Assembly (NCBI RefSeq): GCF_014905175.1
Contig: NC_057789.1
Location: forward strand, 1,860,001-1,924,000
Reading direction: 5' to 3'
DNA from: Aphidius gifuensis
Lineage: Eukaryota; Arthropoda; Insecta; Hymenoptera; Braconidae
DNA: 64,000 nt
Made by a program: the position numbers and the translations under genes. Position 1 is the first letter of the stretch. Each line of letters opens with the position of its first letter. This document shows, one piece after another, positions 25,573 through 35,167 of the stretch. Below the pieces are notes generated by a model, which had not been told where the DNA came from, ran no database searches, and saw only the letters and a program-made list of their open reading frames with translations.

Positions 25573-25778
25573 TCAAGGACAAACAACGTCATTGACTCAC
25601 CGGACGTTTTTGAAACATAGAAAATATACAAATTGTATATTTATTTTACGACAAAGAATCATATATATCCAAGCAAGGACAAGATGCATATTAATACCGC
25701 AACAATACGTTGAATGTGTGTATTACAAGTATTTTCACCCCCAAGGACAAAACTCATGTTATTTCACGGTCAAGGTCT
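25573..25778 (+). promoter_or_regulatory. cluster of nuclear-receptor-like half sites
   Basis: TCAAGGACA (25,573), GCAAGGACA (25,673), CCAAGGACA (25,741) and TCAAGGTCT (25,770) all lie on the same strand within 206 bp. They are one-base variants of the extended half-site YCAAGGYCR used by FTZ-F1-type monomeric receptors. This would fit a gene in the ecdysone hierarchy, but each site is imperfect. Confidence 0.25.
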
Positions 25779-26379
25779 TATGTACGCCAGTGCAAAACGT
25801 GTACGTGTGTGTTGAGACTTTTAAAAGTAGAAAAAGCAATAAATATAAAAGAAAAAAAAAACGATTGTCTTCCAGGTGGATAAGATGCCAATTAACCGAC
25901 TAATAAAATTAATAAAAAAGATTTTAAAAAAAATAGCCATATTTAACGTCAATTTTATTTCATATTTATAATTTTTTTTTTCTGGAATTTGAGGTCCGAA
26001 GACACTTGTGTGTTGCGTATTCCTCCAGGCACTAAAGAATCTAATCAATAAATATTACAATAGAGGACCCGAGGAGGAATAGTGGGGCAAAAAATAAGCA
26101 AAGGATGCCAAAAAAAAAAAAAAGCGAAGCCTTCTCTTCAACATCGTCAACCCCTCTTTTTATATATATTTTTTTTTTTCTACTTCTAGATTATTCTATA
26201 TAGCGTTTTTTATTCTTTGCCTTCGTCCCTTCTTCTCGGTCTCCCTCCACCTGTCCTTACTATTACACACATAGTTTTATATATATTTTTTTGATAATTT
26301 TTTTATTTCATTCTGTTATCTTCATTTTTCCGCGTCTCTCTTTTATTTTATATCCCCTCTTTTATGATTATTATTATAC

Positions 26380-26560
26380 AGCCAAAAAGCACTGTGCGAA
26401 ACTTTCTCTCCAGGCGCACCGTTTGTATTTTACTTTTCTAGTAGCGAATTAAAACCGCGTTCATGCGCAGCCCGCGGAACACAGCGTAATGATTTTTTGA
26501 GGGGGTGAATCGAGTGGGGTCACGACGACGACAACCACTAAGGTTTTATATGTCGTAAAT
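26380..26560. promoter_or_regulatory. GC-rich island within leader intron
   Basis: A compact CG-containing block (AACCGCGTTCATGCGCAGCC near 26,453) between AT-rich flanks. TCATGCGCAG resembles part of an NRF1-type palindrome. Enhancer or promoter activity is only a guess from composition. Confidence 0.2.
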
Positions 26561-27429
26561 AAAAAAAAATTAGGGGAAAATGTTTTTTTTTTTTTTTATA
26601 TTTTTTAATAATCAATGTACATAATATAATATTGGCAATTTTCTCACTTTTCAGAACAAAAAAATAACCGCATCTAATTGATTTTAAATAATATAAAAAA
26701 AAAATTTTTTTAGTTGTTAATTAAATAAATTTTTTAGGGTAAAATATACGTGATGGATAACCACGAAAATTTTTTAATATATAAATTAATAATTTAGCAA
26801 AATATTTAAGGATAAATTTCAAATATTTTTTAATTGGTTGACGTTTGCGCAATTTATTTTTTTTTTTTTTGTCTATAAAATTTGTATGGGGGTAAGATGC
26901 GCAAGTGGGGCAAAGGACAAATGGTGGATAGAAAAATAAAATTTATACTTTTAACCCCACCACAATGTACACACACACATTTCAAATGGTCTATCTAACT
27001 TTCCTCCTCGCGATATTACTTCCCCTCGTCAATTTTCTCCTTTAATTTTTTAGATGAGAATAACATTTTTTTTTTTAGACTGCGTACGCACTATTTTTTA
27101 GTGTGTACTTATTACAACAGATGTCTCATACATATTAAAAAAAAAAAAAAATAATAAAATTGAATTTTATAGCGTTGGTGGACCCTTTTTACGTTGGATT
27201 TTTGCACAAAATATATTATTTTGCAAACCGGTAGGTGCCGTTCGATCCCTCTACCACTACCATCATCAAAAACCACATAACTCAAATACTCGTATATATA
27301 TCCCCATCAACCTTTGAGAATTATATTTTTTTTTAACTCTTTTTTCCTTTCTCCCTTTACTTCTTCTCTACACTATTCGTCGCTAATTTTTTTTTTTCCC
27401 CATTTCATCTTAAGTTTTATATATTTTTT

Positions 27430-28376
27430 TTTTCATTCTCGTCTCTGTGGCTTCCCTCCTTTTCTAGTCCAGATCGCTCCCCAACTGCCAGAACAAGGAA
27501 AAAAATAAAATAAAAAAATTCAACGATTCGGGGATCTCTATATACAAGTCTCTCTTGTTCCGTCTCTCCGGACGTTGTATTAGCCGCCTCGTGAAACGAG
27601 ATACTTGCCGGCTTAAATTTCCTCGAGGCGAGCAAAACTTTTTTTTCCTTCTAGTAATATTTTTTATTTTTTACTCCATAATTTTTTCAATGACAAACAA
27701 TATATTAATAACTATCATGAAAATGCAAATCCATTCGTACAATTATTTTCAAATAAAATTTAACATTGAAAGCCTCAGGTGTTTTTGGATAAATAAAAAA
27801 AAAACCATATGAAAATGACTTACTTTTTGTTGGGGAATAGCTTCTGCGCGTAAGAATTTTCTTCATTTGTAGATTTTTCCCTGTGAAAATATACTCGTGG
27901 CTTCACTCGACGACGGTTCTTCGTCCTGTCGTCAGTGACGTTGTGTTGACGATATGTTTACCGCGCGTTTCATCGAGTAAGTTAACCCGCACAATTATCT
28001 CTCTAAAATTTACCAACTTTTTTTTTACTCACAATTTCACATTTATCTGTATTCTTCTTCCATTTTTTTTTCCCCACTTTTTAATCGCATAGAGATTGTT
28101 TTTTTTTTTTATATATTCTCTCCCTTCTCTTGTGTGCTTTTTTTTACTTTTTATTATTTTTTTTTTTTTGTGCTCTATCTTTCGGGAGCCCGGTCGACTG
28201 TGAGGGATTTCGTGTGTTTTCGGTTGGTTCCGGGGGATCAGTCGTATGTTCGGCCCCCGAATACATACAAGTTGCCGGTGTGGACCCGACGAAGAGACGT
28301 AAGGAGAAAAAAGTAGACCGACAGTTTTCGGTTGTGACGTTTACGGGGGGTTAGTTCCTTTCCTCCGTCGTGACTG
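27430..28376 (+). promoter_or_regulatory. candidate proximal promoter and leader exon of broad
   Basis: Three GC-rich, CG-containing blocks (27,440-27,635, 27,890-27,990, 28,170-28,376) stand out from AT-rich surroundings. ATCAGTC at 28,238-28,244 fits the arthropod initiator, with no TATA box at the right distance. The last block ends at ACTG/GTGAGG, a good 5' splice site (GT at 28,377). Splicing to the acceptor at 30,278-30,279 would give a short leader only 1.9 kb before the start codon. Drosophila broad also has a proximal promoter. An open frame at 28,130-28,354 starts in a T run and is probably not translated. Confidence 0.4.
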
Positions 28377-30279
28377 GTGAGGCATGGGTAGTCGCACAAA
28401 TTTTATACTTTTTATTATTACATGACAATTGTGTTTTTTTTTTTTATATAAAAAAATTTGTTTATAACAATTGGTTTGTTTAATATTATTTCAATAAATT
28501 TATTAAATATAATTTAAGTGATGTTCAGCTAGGGAAAAATACAATTATTTTTTTTCATTTTTTTTTGACGTTTTGTTTGTTATAGGTAAACTTTTAATAA
28601 TATTTACAATAATTGACAATATGGAAAAATAATTATATTACTTTGTGATTTATTACAATTTACATACTGATTTATTTTATTAATTTTAATACATAAAAAA
28701 AAAATAACAACAACAATCAATCACGTGACTTGAATAAAATCCAACAGTTGACTGTTTTTTATTTTTGTTTATTTCATTGTTCAAATAGAAAAAAAAAAAA
28801 AAAAACTAAAAACAAATTTTTTTTTTTTTATACAAAAGGATAATAAATTGTAGATTGTTTATTTATTATTATTTTTTTTTTTCTTGTTTCTAGAAAGAGT
28901 GATATCGTTTGAGACAGTCACAAAGGAATTTATAAGACTTTTTATAATGTGCGCATTTTTGCAAGGTGGCGTTGTATATTGATAAAGAAGAAAGTAGACG
29001 ATTTTTTTTTTTTTTTTTTTATAGCAAAGACCAGTTTATTGTAAGCTTTGTTTCTTTCATCATCATTTGTCTTTCTGGTGGCATCAGTGATAGATCATAG
29101 AGACAATTTATAAAATTTTTTTTTAATTTTATCTTTTTAAATTTCAATTTTACACATCTGTTATTTGCACATGTCAATTGATACATAAAAACATCTGATA
29201 ATGAATGACAAATAACAACAGTGTAGTGAAAGTGCTTTTTAATAGATTTTAATTATGTTTACATGAGGTATTTTTTAACAATAAATAAATTAAATAAATT
29301 ATCAAAATTAGCGCTTTTATTTTTGAATTAGTTTTAATAATTAATAACAATTTTTTTTTTTTTTTTTAATTAATGTGTTTTTATTGAAAGGTCATGAGTT
29401 CGAGAAAGCAAATAATATTTTTTTATTATTAAGTTATTAAGTGGAAAAAAACTGGTTGTATCTTTGTGTCGCGTGTGTACAATTTATATACTCAACTTTT
29501 TTTTTTTTCTTCTATTTTTTATATATTAGTGTTTTATCATAAAATTTAACTCGTTATACAATCTTGCAAATGTTATCAAAATTAATACACATAGACTACT
29601 CAATTTTTTAACACTTGTAATTATTTTTTCGGCTTAAAAAGATATACAACTTTTTTTTTAAAAAAAAAAAAAAGATTGTGGATAATATGTCTGCTGGTTA
29701 AATCGTAGATAACAGAATATAAAAAGAAATAAAACAAGCTAAATAAATTTTTTTTTTTATCAATTTTAATAAGCACAATGAAATTGTGAAATTATAAATT
29801 GCAAAATAATAAATATAAATTAAACAAATATCATTGTTTAATAGTTGAAAAACATGACAGAAAATATGACGATTAAAAATTAATTTTTCGATTGATAAAC
29901 AAATAATTTTAAACAGATTTTTTTTTCTTCTTTTTTTTTATCATATTCGCCCAAGAGAGATAGTATACTTATCAGTTAACATTTCGTACTTGCAGTTTTA
30001 TAAGTAACTGGCCATCGTATTTTCTGGCTCGGCGCCAGATTGACGACCTATTTTTTTATATTTTTTTTTTGTTCATATTATATATTTTTTAGTGAAAAAA
30101 AAAAAAAAAAACTTTTGCCTAAATTTAAATAACAAAATAGACAGTGCAGTTGTTGTATTTTTATTTTTTTTATTATCTGAAATTTGGCATTGAATGCAAA
30201 GTAGTTTTTATTTGTTAAAATAAATTGTAAAAAATAATAATAAATTTATTAAAATGAGTTTTTGATTAACTTGTTGCAG
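28377..30279 (+). other. br: probable last leader intron of broad
   Basis: AT-rich DNA between the donor at 28,377 and the acceptor TTGTTGCAG ending at 30,279. It contains a small GC-rich hairpin at 30,023-30,039 and an initiator-like ATCAGTT at 29,971, which leaves open a further start site just upstream of the coding exon. Confidence 0.4.
30023..30039 (+). repeat. 6-bp stem hairpin in GC-rich patch
   Basis: TCTGGC, loop TCGGC, GCCAGA. It is embedded in GGCCATCGTA...GATTGACGACC, one of the few GC-rich patches close to the first coding exon (about 240 bp upstream). Confidence 0.5.
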
Positions 30280-30481
30280 GTGAATAGACATAACGATGGT
30301 AGATACGCAGCATTTTTGTCTGCGATGGAATAATTACCAGAGCAGTATAACATCAGCATTTGAAAATCTTCGTGATGATGAAGATTTTGTTGATGTCACA
30401 CTTGCTTGTGATGGTAAAAGTCTCAAGGCACATCGTGTTGTTTTATCAGCATGCAGTCCATACTTTCGTGAATTGCTCAAG
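30280..30481 (+). CDS. br: broad constant exon 1: start codon and N-terminal half of BTB domain
   Basis: The coding part is 30,296-30,481 (62 codons) after a 16-nt leader. Translation starts MVDTQHFCLRWNNYQSSITS, the hallmark opening of the tramtrack/broad group of BTB proteins, and runs through FVDVTLACDG, KAHRVVLSACSPYFRELLK. Broad BTB domains mediate homodimerisation and corepressor contacts in the nucleus. The ATG is the family's usual start, and the acceptor TTGTTGCAG lies just before it. The exon ends AAG/GTTTTT, a weak donor, in phase 0. The following 89-nt intron is the smallest in the gene and has poor signals at both ends; if it were retained, the protein would stop after 65 residues (LLKVFI). 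Identity as broad, rather than another BTB-ZF gene, rests on the downstream core and five finger cassettes. Confidence 0.97.
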
Positions 30482-30570
30482 GTTTTTATTTAAATAATAT
30501 TAATAATTATAATTCATAACATTTATTTTTAAATTTTAATATATATTTTATTTATCAAAAAAATAAAAAG

Positions 30571-30762
30571 AGTACACCATGCAAACATCCGGTGATAGTA
30601 CTTCAAGATGTAGCATTTAGTGATTTGCATGCACTCGTTGAATTCATCTATCATGGAGAAGTCAATGTGCATCAAAGATCACTAAGTAGTTTTCTCAAAA
30701 CAGCCGAGGTATTGAGGGTGTCTGGTTTAACTCAACAAGCTGATTCAAGCGACCGTGACGAG
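30571..30762 (+). CDS. br: broad constant exon 2: C-terminal half of BTB domain
   Basis: 64 codons in phase 0 at both ends: STPCKHPVIVLQDV...DLHALVEFIYHGEVNVHQ...SFLKTAEVLRVSGLTQQ. It completes the BTB/POZ fold (residues 63-113 of the protein) and adds a short acidic linker ADSSDRDE. The acceptor side reads AAATAAAAAG/AGT with no pyrimidine tract next to the AG, which is unusual. The donor GAG/GTGAGA is good. The boundary falls after FRELLK, as expected for broad and related BTB genes. This half carries the alpha-helical, dimer-supporting part of the domain. Confidence 0.97.
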
Positions 30763-31171
30763 GTGAGATATTTATCTTTTGCTAAATCAAAAAATAATAT
30801 AATAAAACAATCATAAATTTCTTTTTTTTTTTTTATATATATATTATCTATATATATATTTTTATTTAAACCCTAATGCCAACACATCATTCTAAACGAT
30901 CTGATAAAATACTGAATTTTTCTTATCTCAAATATGATGATGAGACATGTTTTATTTTTTATTTTATTTCTTTGAGCTCATTCTTTTTTTTTTTTCTCTT
31001 TAATTTTATAAAATTATTCTCAGTTTTTTTTTGATTAATTTATTGCAAATTGCCATAGGTCAAGCAAATATAACCTAGCCAATAATATATATGAAAAAAA
31101 AAAAAGAAAGAAAATGATTAAATAAGCTAAAATGAATTTCTATGAAAAATGATGTTTTGCAATGTGTTTAG
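30763..31171 (+). other. br: intron 2 of broad (constant region)
   Basis: 409-nt AT-rich intron, donor GTGAGA and acceptor TGTTTAG. It includes a short TA-rich repeat at about 30,835-30,860. No other feature seen. Confidence 0.85.
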
Positions 31172-31811
31172 CTATCACAGGTACGTGCACTAGCAGCACG
31201 TGGTGGTGGTAATAATAATAATAATATTAACAATAATAATAATGTACCACAATCAACACCAACACCACATGATAAAATGTCAGATGAAGGTTTTCCACGT
31301 GGTGGTTCACCACCAACACCCAATACACCAACACCAACAACAGTACAACAATTATTACGTCGTGCACAAATACGTAGAAATGAAAGACGTTCACCAGATG
31401 ATATACATGATGATACAATAAAAAGATCAAGAATACCATCACCACCATTAAATAATAATGATGCAACACCAACTGATTTTTCAATGGTTAAAAATCATTT
31501 ATCAAATAAAATTGAAGGTAATGGAATACATGATGAAAATAGTCGTATTGAAGAAAGTATAAAATGTGAACCTCTTGAATTAACTGGTGGTAATGGTGGT
31601 ATAAGTGGACATAATGAAGATTCATCTGATTCGGGAGCAGCAGCATCAGATAGACCACCAGCATCAGCAAGTAGTAATGAACATGATCATGAACCACCTG
31701 AACATCCATCAACACCAAGTTATATGCCTGAAAGTAAATTATTTACATCAACACCTGGAAGTTTTAATTTTAGTATGGCTGCATTAACAACAGATCATAA
31801 TCCATTATCAG
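31172..31811 (+). CDS. br: broad constant exon 3: disordered core region
   Basis: Encodes residues 127-339 and ends with one base of the next codon (phase 1). It opens LSQVRALAARGGG followed by an Asn-rich run encoded by AAT repeats, then Pro/Thr/Ser-rich sequence (GGSPPTPNTPTPTT), a basic patch LLRRAQIRRNERR, TDFSMVKNH, and SIKCEPLELTGG, which contains a consensus SUMO site (IKCE). The C-terminal part is acidic and His/Pro/Ser-rich, with KLFTSTPGSFNFSMAAL. The equivalents of TPADFS and KSEPM in the Drosophila core support the identity. The donor CAG/GTAAAT is good. Read-through of this donor would add 33 mostly hydrophobic residues and stop at 31,910-31,912. No catalytic domain; the region links the BTB dimer to the fingers and carries modification sites. 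Confidence 0.93.
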
Positions 31812-31994
31812 GTAAATTTATATTTTTCATAATTTATCACAACTTGCCTGTACGCACAAGACCAATTTTTATTTATTTAATTATTCGTTATTTATTTATT
31901 ATTTTATATTAATTGTGAAATTGCGTATAGGCAGTTGTTTGAAATTTTATCATGAACAATATGTCACTACGTTTAACAATAGTGAAATTTCCAG

Positions 31995-32042
31995 GTTTAG
32001 GCCATGGACTACAAACACCAGATCTTGCAGGTACATCACAAG
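31995..32042 (+). CDS. br: broad constant exon 4: 48-nt microexon
   Basis: Encodes GLGHGLQTPDLAGTSQ together with the flanking split codons, entering and leaving in phase 1. The acceptor is TTTCCAG and the donor CAAG/GTAAGA is near consensus. The peptide lies where broad proteins have the short conserved stretch ahead of the finger cassettes. Because 48 is divisible by three and both ends share a phase, skipping it would keep the frame. An internal CAG/GTACAT at 32,030/32,031 could serve as a second, weaker donor in the same phase. After this exon the 355-residue common core is complete. Confidence 0.85.
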
Positions 32043-35000
32043 GTAAGAGCACTATTTCATGCTCTCTTTTTTTTTTTTTTTTCGCATTAATTAAATTTTA
32101 TTTATTTTTTATTTTTTTTTTAAATTTATCGCCCGATAAAATCACAAGAATATATTATAAAATCACATATATATTTATCAATAATATATTAGGCTATAGT
32201 TTTTATGAAAAAAAAAAAAAGAAAAAAATTTTTTATTAAAAAAGTTATTTAAGTGACTTTCCTCCTCGTTTTTACGTGTGTCACATTAATAAACGACGCT
32301 TGTATATATAACTTCAAAAAAGAAAAAGTATTTTTTAAAAAAAAGAAAATAAAAACGTCATTCTTTTGATTTTTACAAGGGCACTCCTCGCTACACTATA
32401 TTTACTTTATTGCTCTCTTATTACATATTGACGATCATTGTATGACAGGGCATGAGGTGTATAGCCTGTCAATGCACTGGTTACGGTCTAATTTAGTCAC
32501 TTGTATGACTTGTGCAGTTATATCAAACTAACAAATATATTGTTCAAAGTCAAAAAAAAAAAACAACAACAACATCAAAATTTTTCATCAAAATTTATAC
32601 GATAAAACAAAATTTCAAAATTTATTTAAACAAAAAAAACATAATTGGTTGCGGTTAAAGAGCACTACTGTCTCTGCTTCGATAAAAAATTAAAAAAAAA
32701 AATTTTCTCCTAATTGGCATGCGTTTCAAAATCATTAAAATCATCATTCTATCAACATTTAAAATCATCACATTTTGCATTTATCACAAAATTCATTAAA
32801 TACAAAATTTAATATATAAAAAATTATTATAATTATTTCATCAACTTGGTGGATAATATGATATGAATAGAATTTATCAAACTCAGTGCAAATTTAAAAT
32901 GATAATGCTCTATAAGCATCTCAATGATCAAACAAACTCTCTTTTTATTTTTCCTTGAAACTTTCCTTAATTTTGACAGCCGCGATAAGAGAATGTTGAT
33001 CGAAAAAAAAAAATAAGAATAAACACGATAAAAAAATTTCAATATCAATTATGAAATAATCATTGAAGTAATTGATTTTATCATTCAAATAATATTTGTT
33101 ATATTAATTATTAATTTGTCTCTAACATCATCAAGGTTTCATTAAATAATTATCAAGGTCTTATTATTAATTTAAAAAAAAAAATTATTTAGCACTTTGC
33201 AATTTGACCGGTGACATTATAAATTCCAAGGCCAAGAAGTAAAAAATAATGTAAAAAAAAAAAAAGAGGGGAAGCTTAAAATTATTATCAGGCACTTGAG
33301 ATAATCTCTATTCGTCATTGAACCACCAAGTTCGCGTTATCATCAGGCTCAAAATTTGGCGTATACATAAAAGTTGTGACTTATGAAAATGAAAAAACAA
33401 AATATTTAAAAAAAAAAAAAATTAAAATCCATGAGTTTGGCATCACTGTACAATTTTAGACCGTTTCAAGGCGTCGTCACCTCGATGACACAATATATAT
33501 ATATAAAAAAAATATATATATAAAACCGTTAGAATGTGAAGAAAATAATGAAAAAAAAAAAATATATGAAAAAAGGAAATACAAATACATAAATGATGAA
33601 GCGCTTTATAAGACATTGGCAAAGGTGACGTCGCAGCGGCGGTAGTAGGCTAATACTATGCTAAAAAAAAATATTTTATATAAATAAATATATAAAAAAA
33701 AAAAATAAAAAATATAAATAAATAAATATTAATTATTAACATTGTATATTATCGCCGTTAGACGATACATCTAGCTCTGACTCTCGACTTTAATTTTAAT
33801 AATAATTTTTCTTTTTTTTTTAAAAATGTAAATATTAATTTATTTATTATTATTTTTTAATTTTTTTTTTTTTTCCTTATATTTAAAATTATTATATATA
33901 CATATATAAATTATATGAATATATTTTAATTCAATTTACTGAGCATCATTAACTAATCATTGAGATATAATTTATCGTGGCGTGCTCGTACTGTTTTCAA
34001 TTTGTCAACTTTTTTTTTTTTTTTATTTTCTCTGTATCAATGTGTTGTTTGTCCCGTTAAAAAAAAAAAAAAATTACCAAATCAAGGTGACCTTCGTGTT
34101 ATGCAAATCAACGTGTCAATTTATTTTTTTTTTTTTAATTTTATTTAAACATAATTATCATTATTATACCATTGTTTTTTTTTTAAATGTATTTGCAAAC
34201 GTTAGGAATTTATGGCTACTGGTTGTAATTAATTATTCGTAGCATTGTGCTATTCATGAATTATAAATTACCAAAAAAAAAAAAAGAATATATTTTTATA
34301 AATATAAAATTATATAACATCAATTTTTTGTGTCTGACAAGAAAATATAATTAATAATTATTAAATTAATCAACTTCATCATTTTTGCAAATTTTTTTTT
34401 TTTAATTAAATTTTGACCCGTTAATGATTTTCGAAATAATTACATAATGTATTTATTTTTTAAACAAATTAATTAACATAATATGTTATTTTAATTTTAT
34501 AAAATAATAATAATAATAATTATAGACTTGGGATTTAATTTAGTGGATAATGAAAAATAAAAATTTACACTTATGTAAATAATATAAATTTGCGATTGTG
34601 GATTGTGTTGCGTGTTGATGTAAATGAAAAAATATTAAATTTTTTTTAAAAAAATGTGAATAGTGTCCTTGCTTCTATGAAAAAGTAATTTTATTTTTAA
34701 AAAAAATTTATGATAAATATATGAGATAGGCATGTCGAGACACTGAGTAAATTCAGGTGTGGTCCCGGTTGTCGAATTAATATTTGAACGTCTGGCTTAT
34801 GCTAGGTTAGTACTGTAAAAAAAAAAAAAAAATAACAAAATAAAAAGAAGAAATTTATCAGGGGGCAACTTCGATAAGACAAAGCAGATGTTATCCACTA
34901 AAATTCAAGGTTTACCTCATATCGTAACCCCGAGCATACATGCCACTCTCAGGGGACTAAATGATTCTTTGCATAAGTATTTTTTATTTATTTATTTAAT

Positions 35001-35154
35001 TTTTTTCTCGTTCTATTTGGGGGTCTCAAATAATCATTCTAAATATATCTCACCATGGCCTTGGACATAGCCTACCCAACTCACGTTTTTTTGCATCATT
35101 TCATTTAAATTATTAGACATTTAATTGCGACTAAAGAGAGTCAGCGACAAGGTC

Positions 35155-35167
35155 CGTTCAATGACTT
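35155..35167 (+). promoter_or_regulatory. imperfect ecdysone-response-element-like palindrome
   Basis: CGTTCA-A-TGACTT compared with the EcR/USP consensus RGKTCA-N-TGAMCY: the spacing is one base and two positions deviate. It is preceded by ACAAGGTCC in a GC-richer island. In an ecdysone-induced gene such a site is plausible, but one imperfect match can arise by chance. Confidence 0.22.

Larger units (their letters stand above)
18660..27429. other. non-coding stretch, likely leader intron
   Basis: No supported coding exon. GC-richer islands occur at about 19,270-19,380, 23,120-23,210, 23,420-23,620, 23,710-23,790, 24,440-24,660, 24,770-24,950, 25,500-25,900 and 26,380-26,560. Near 23,180-23,200 there is a GGTCGT...ACGACC hairpin, and its GGTCGTCGAG core also occurs inverted at about 16,474. 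Between islands the sequence is simple A/T-rich DNA. Confidence 0.5.

Noticed and set aside
25499..25903. 134-codon open frame on + strand with mixed composition
   Set aside because: It opens with TTG and has no in-frame ATG, no splice context and no recognisable domain; it overlaps a likely regulatory island.
27236..27262. B-box-like GTTCGATCCC with short flanking complement
   Set aside because: No A box at a suitable distance and no cloverleaf.
28130..28354. 74-codon + strand frame that looks like a signal peptide followed by a basic protein
   Set aside because: The hydrophobic start is encoded by a T run, and the rest lies in the candidate leader exon ending at the 28,376 donor.
31200..31790. 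Other-frame open frames over broad exon 3, both strands
   Set aside because: They are shadows of the AAT/CAT/CCA-rich coding exon; the frame in phase with the BTB exons is the real one.
34757..34818. Acceptor-like site followed by 20 codons in broad's phase
   Set aside because: Weak pyrimidine tract and very short hydrophobic product; treated as a chance example that also warns about other short candidates.
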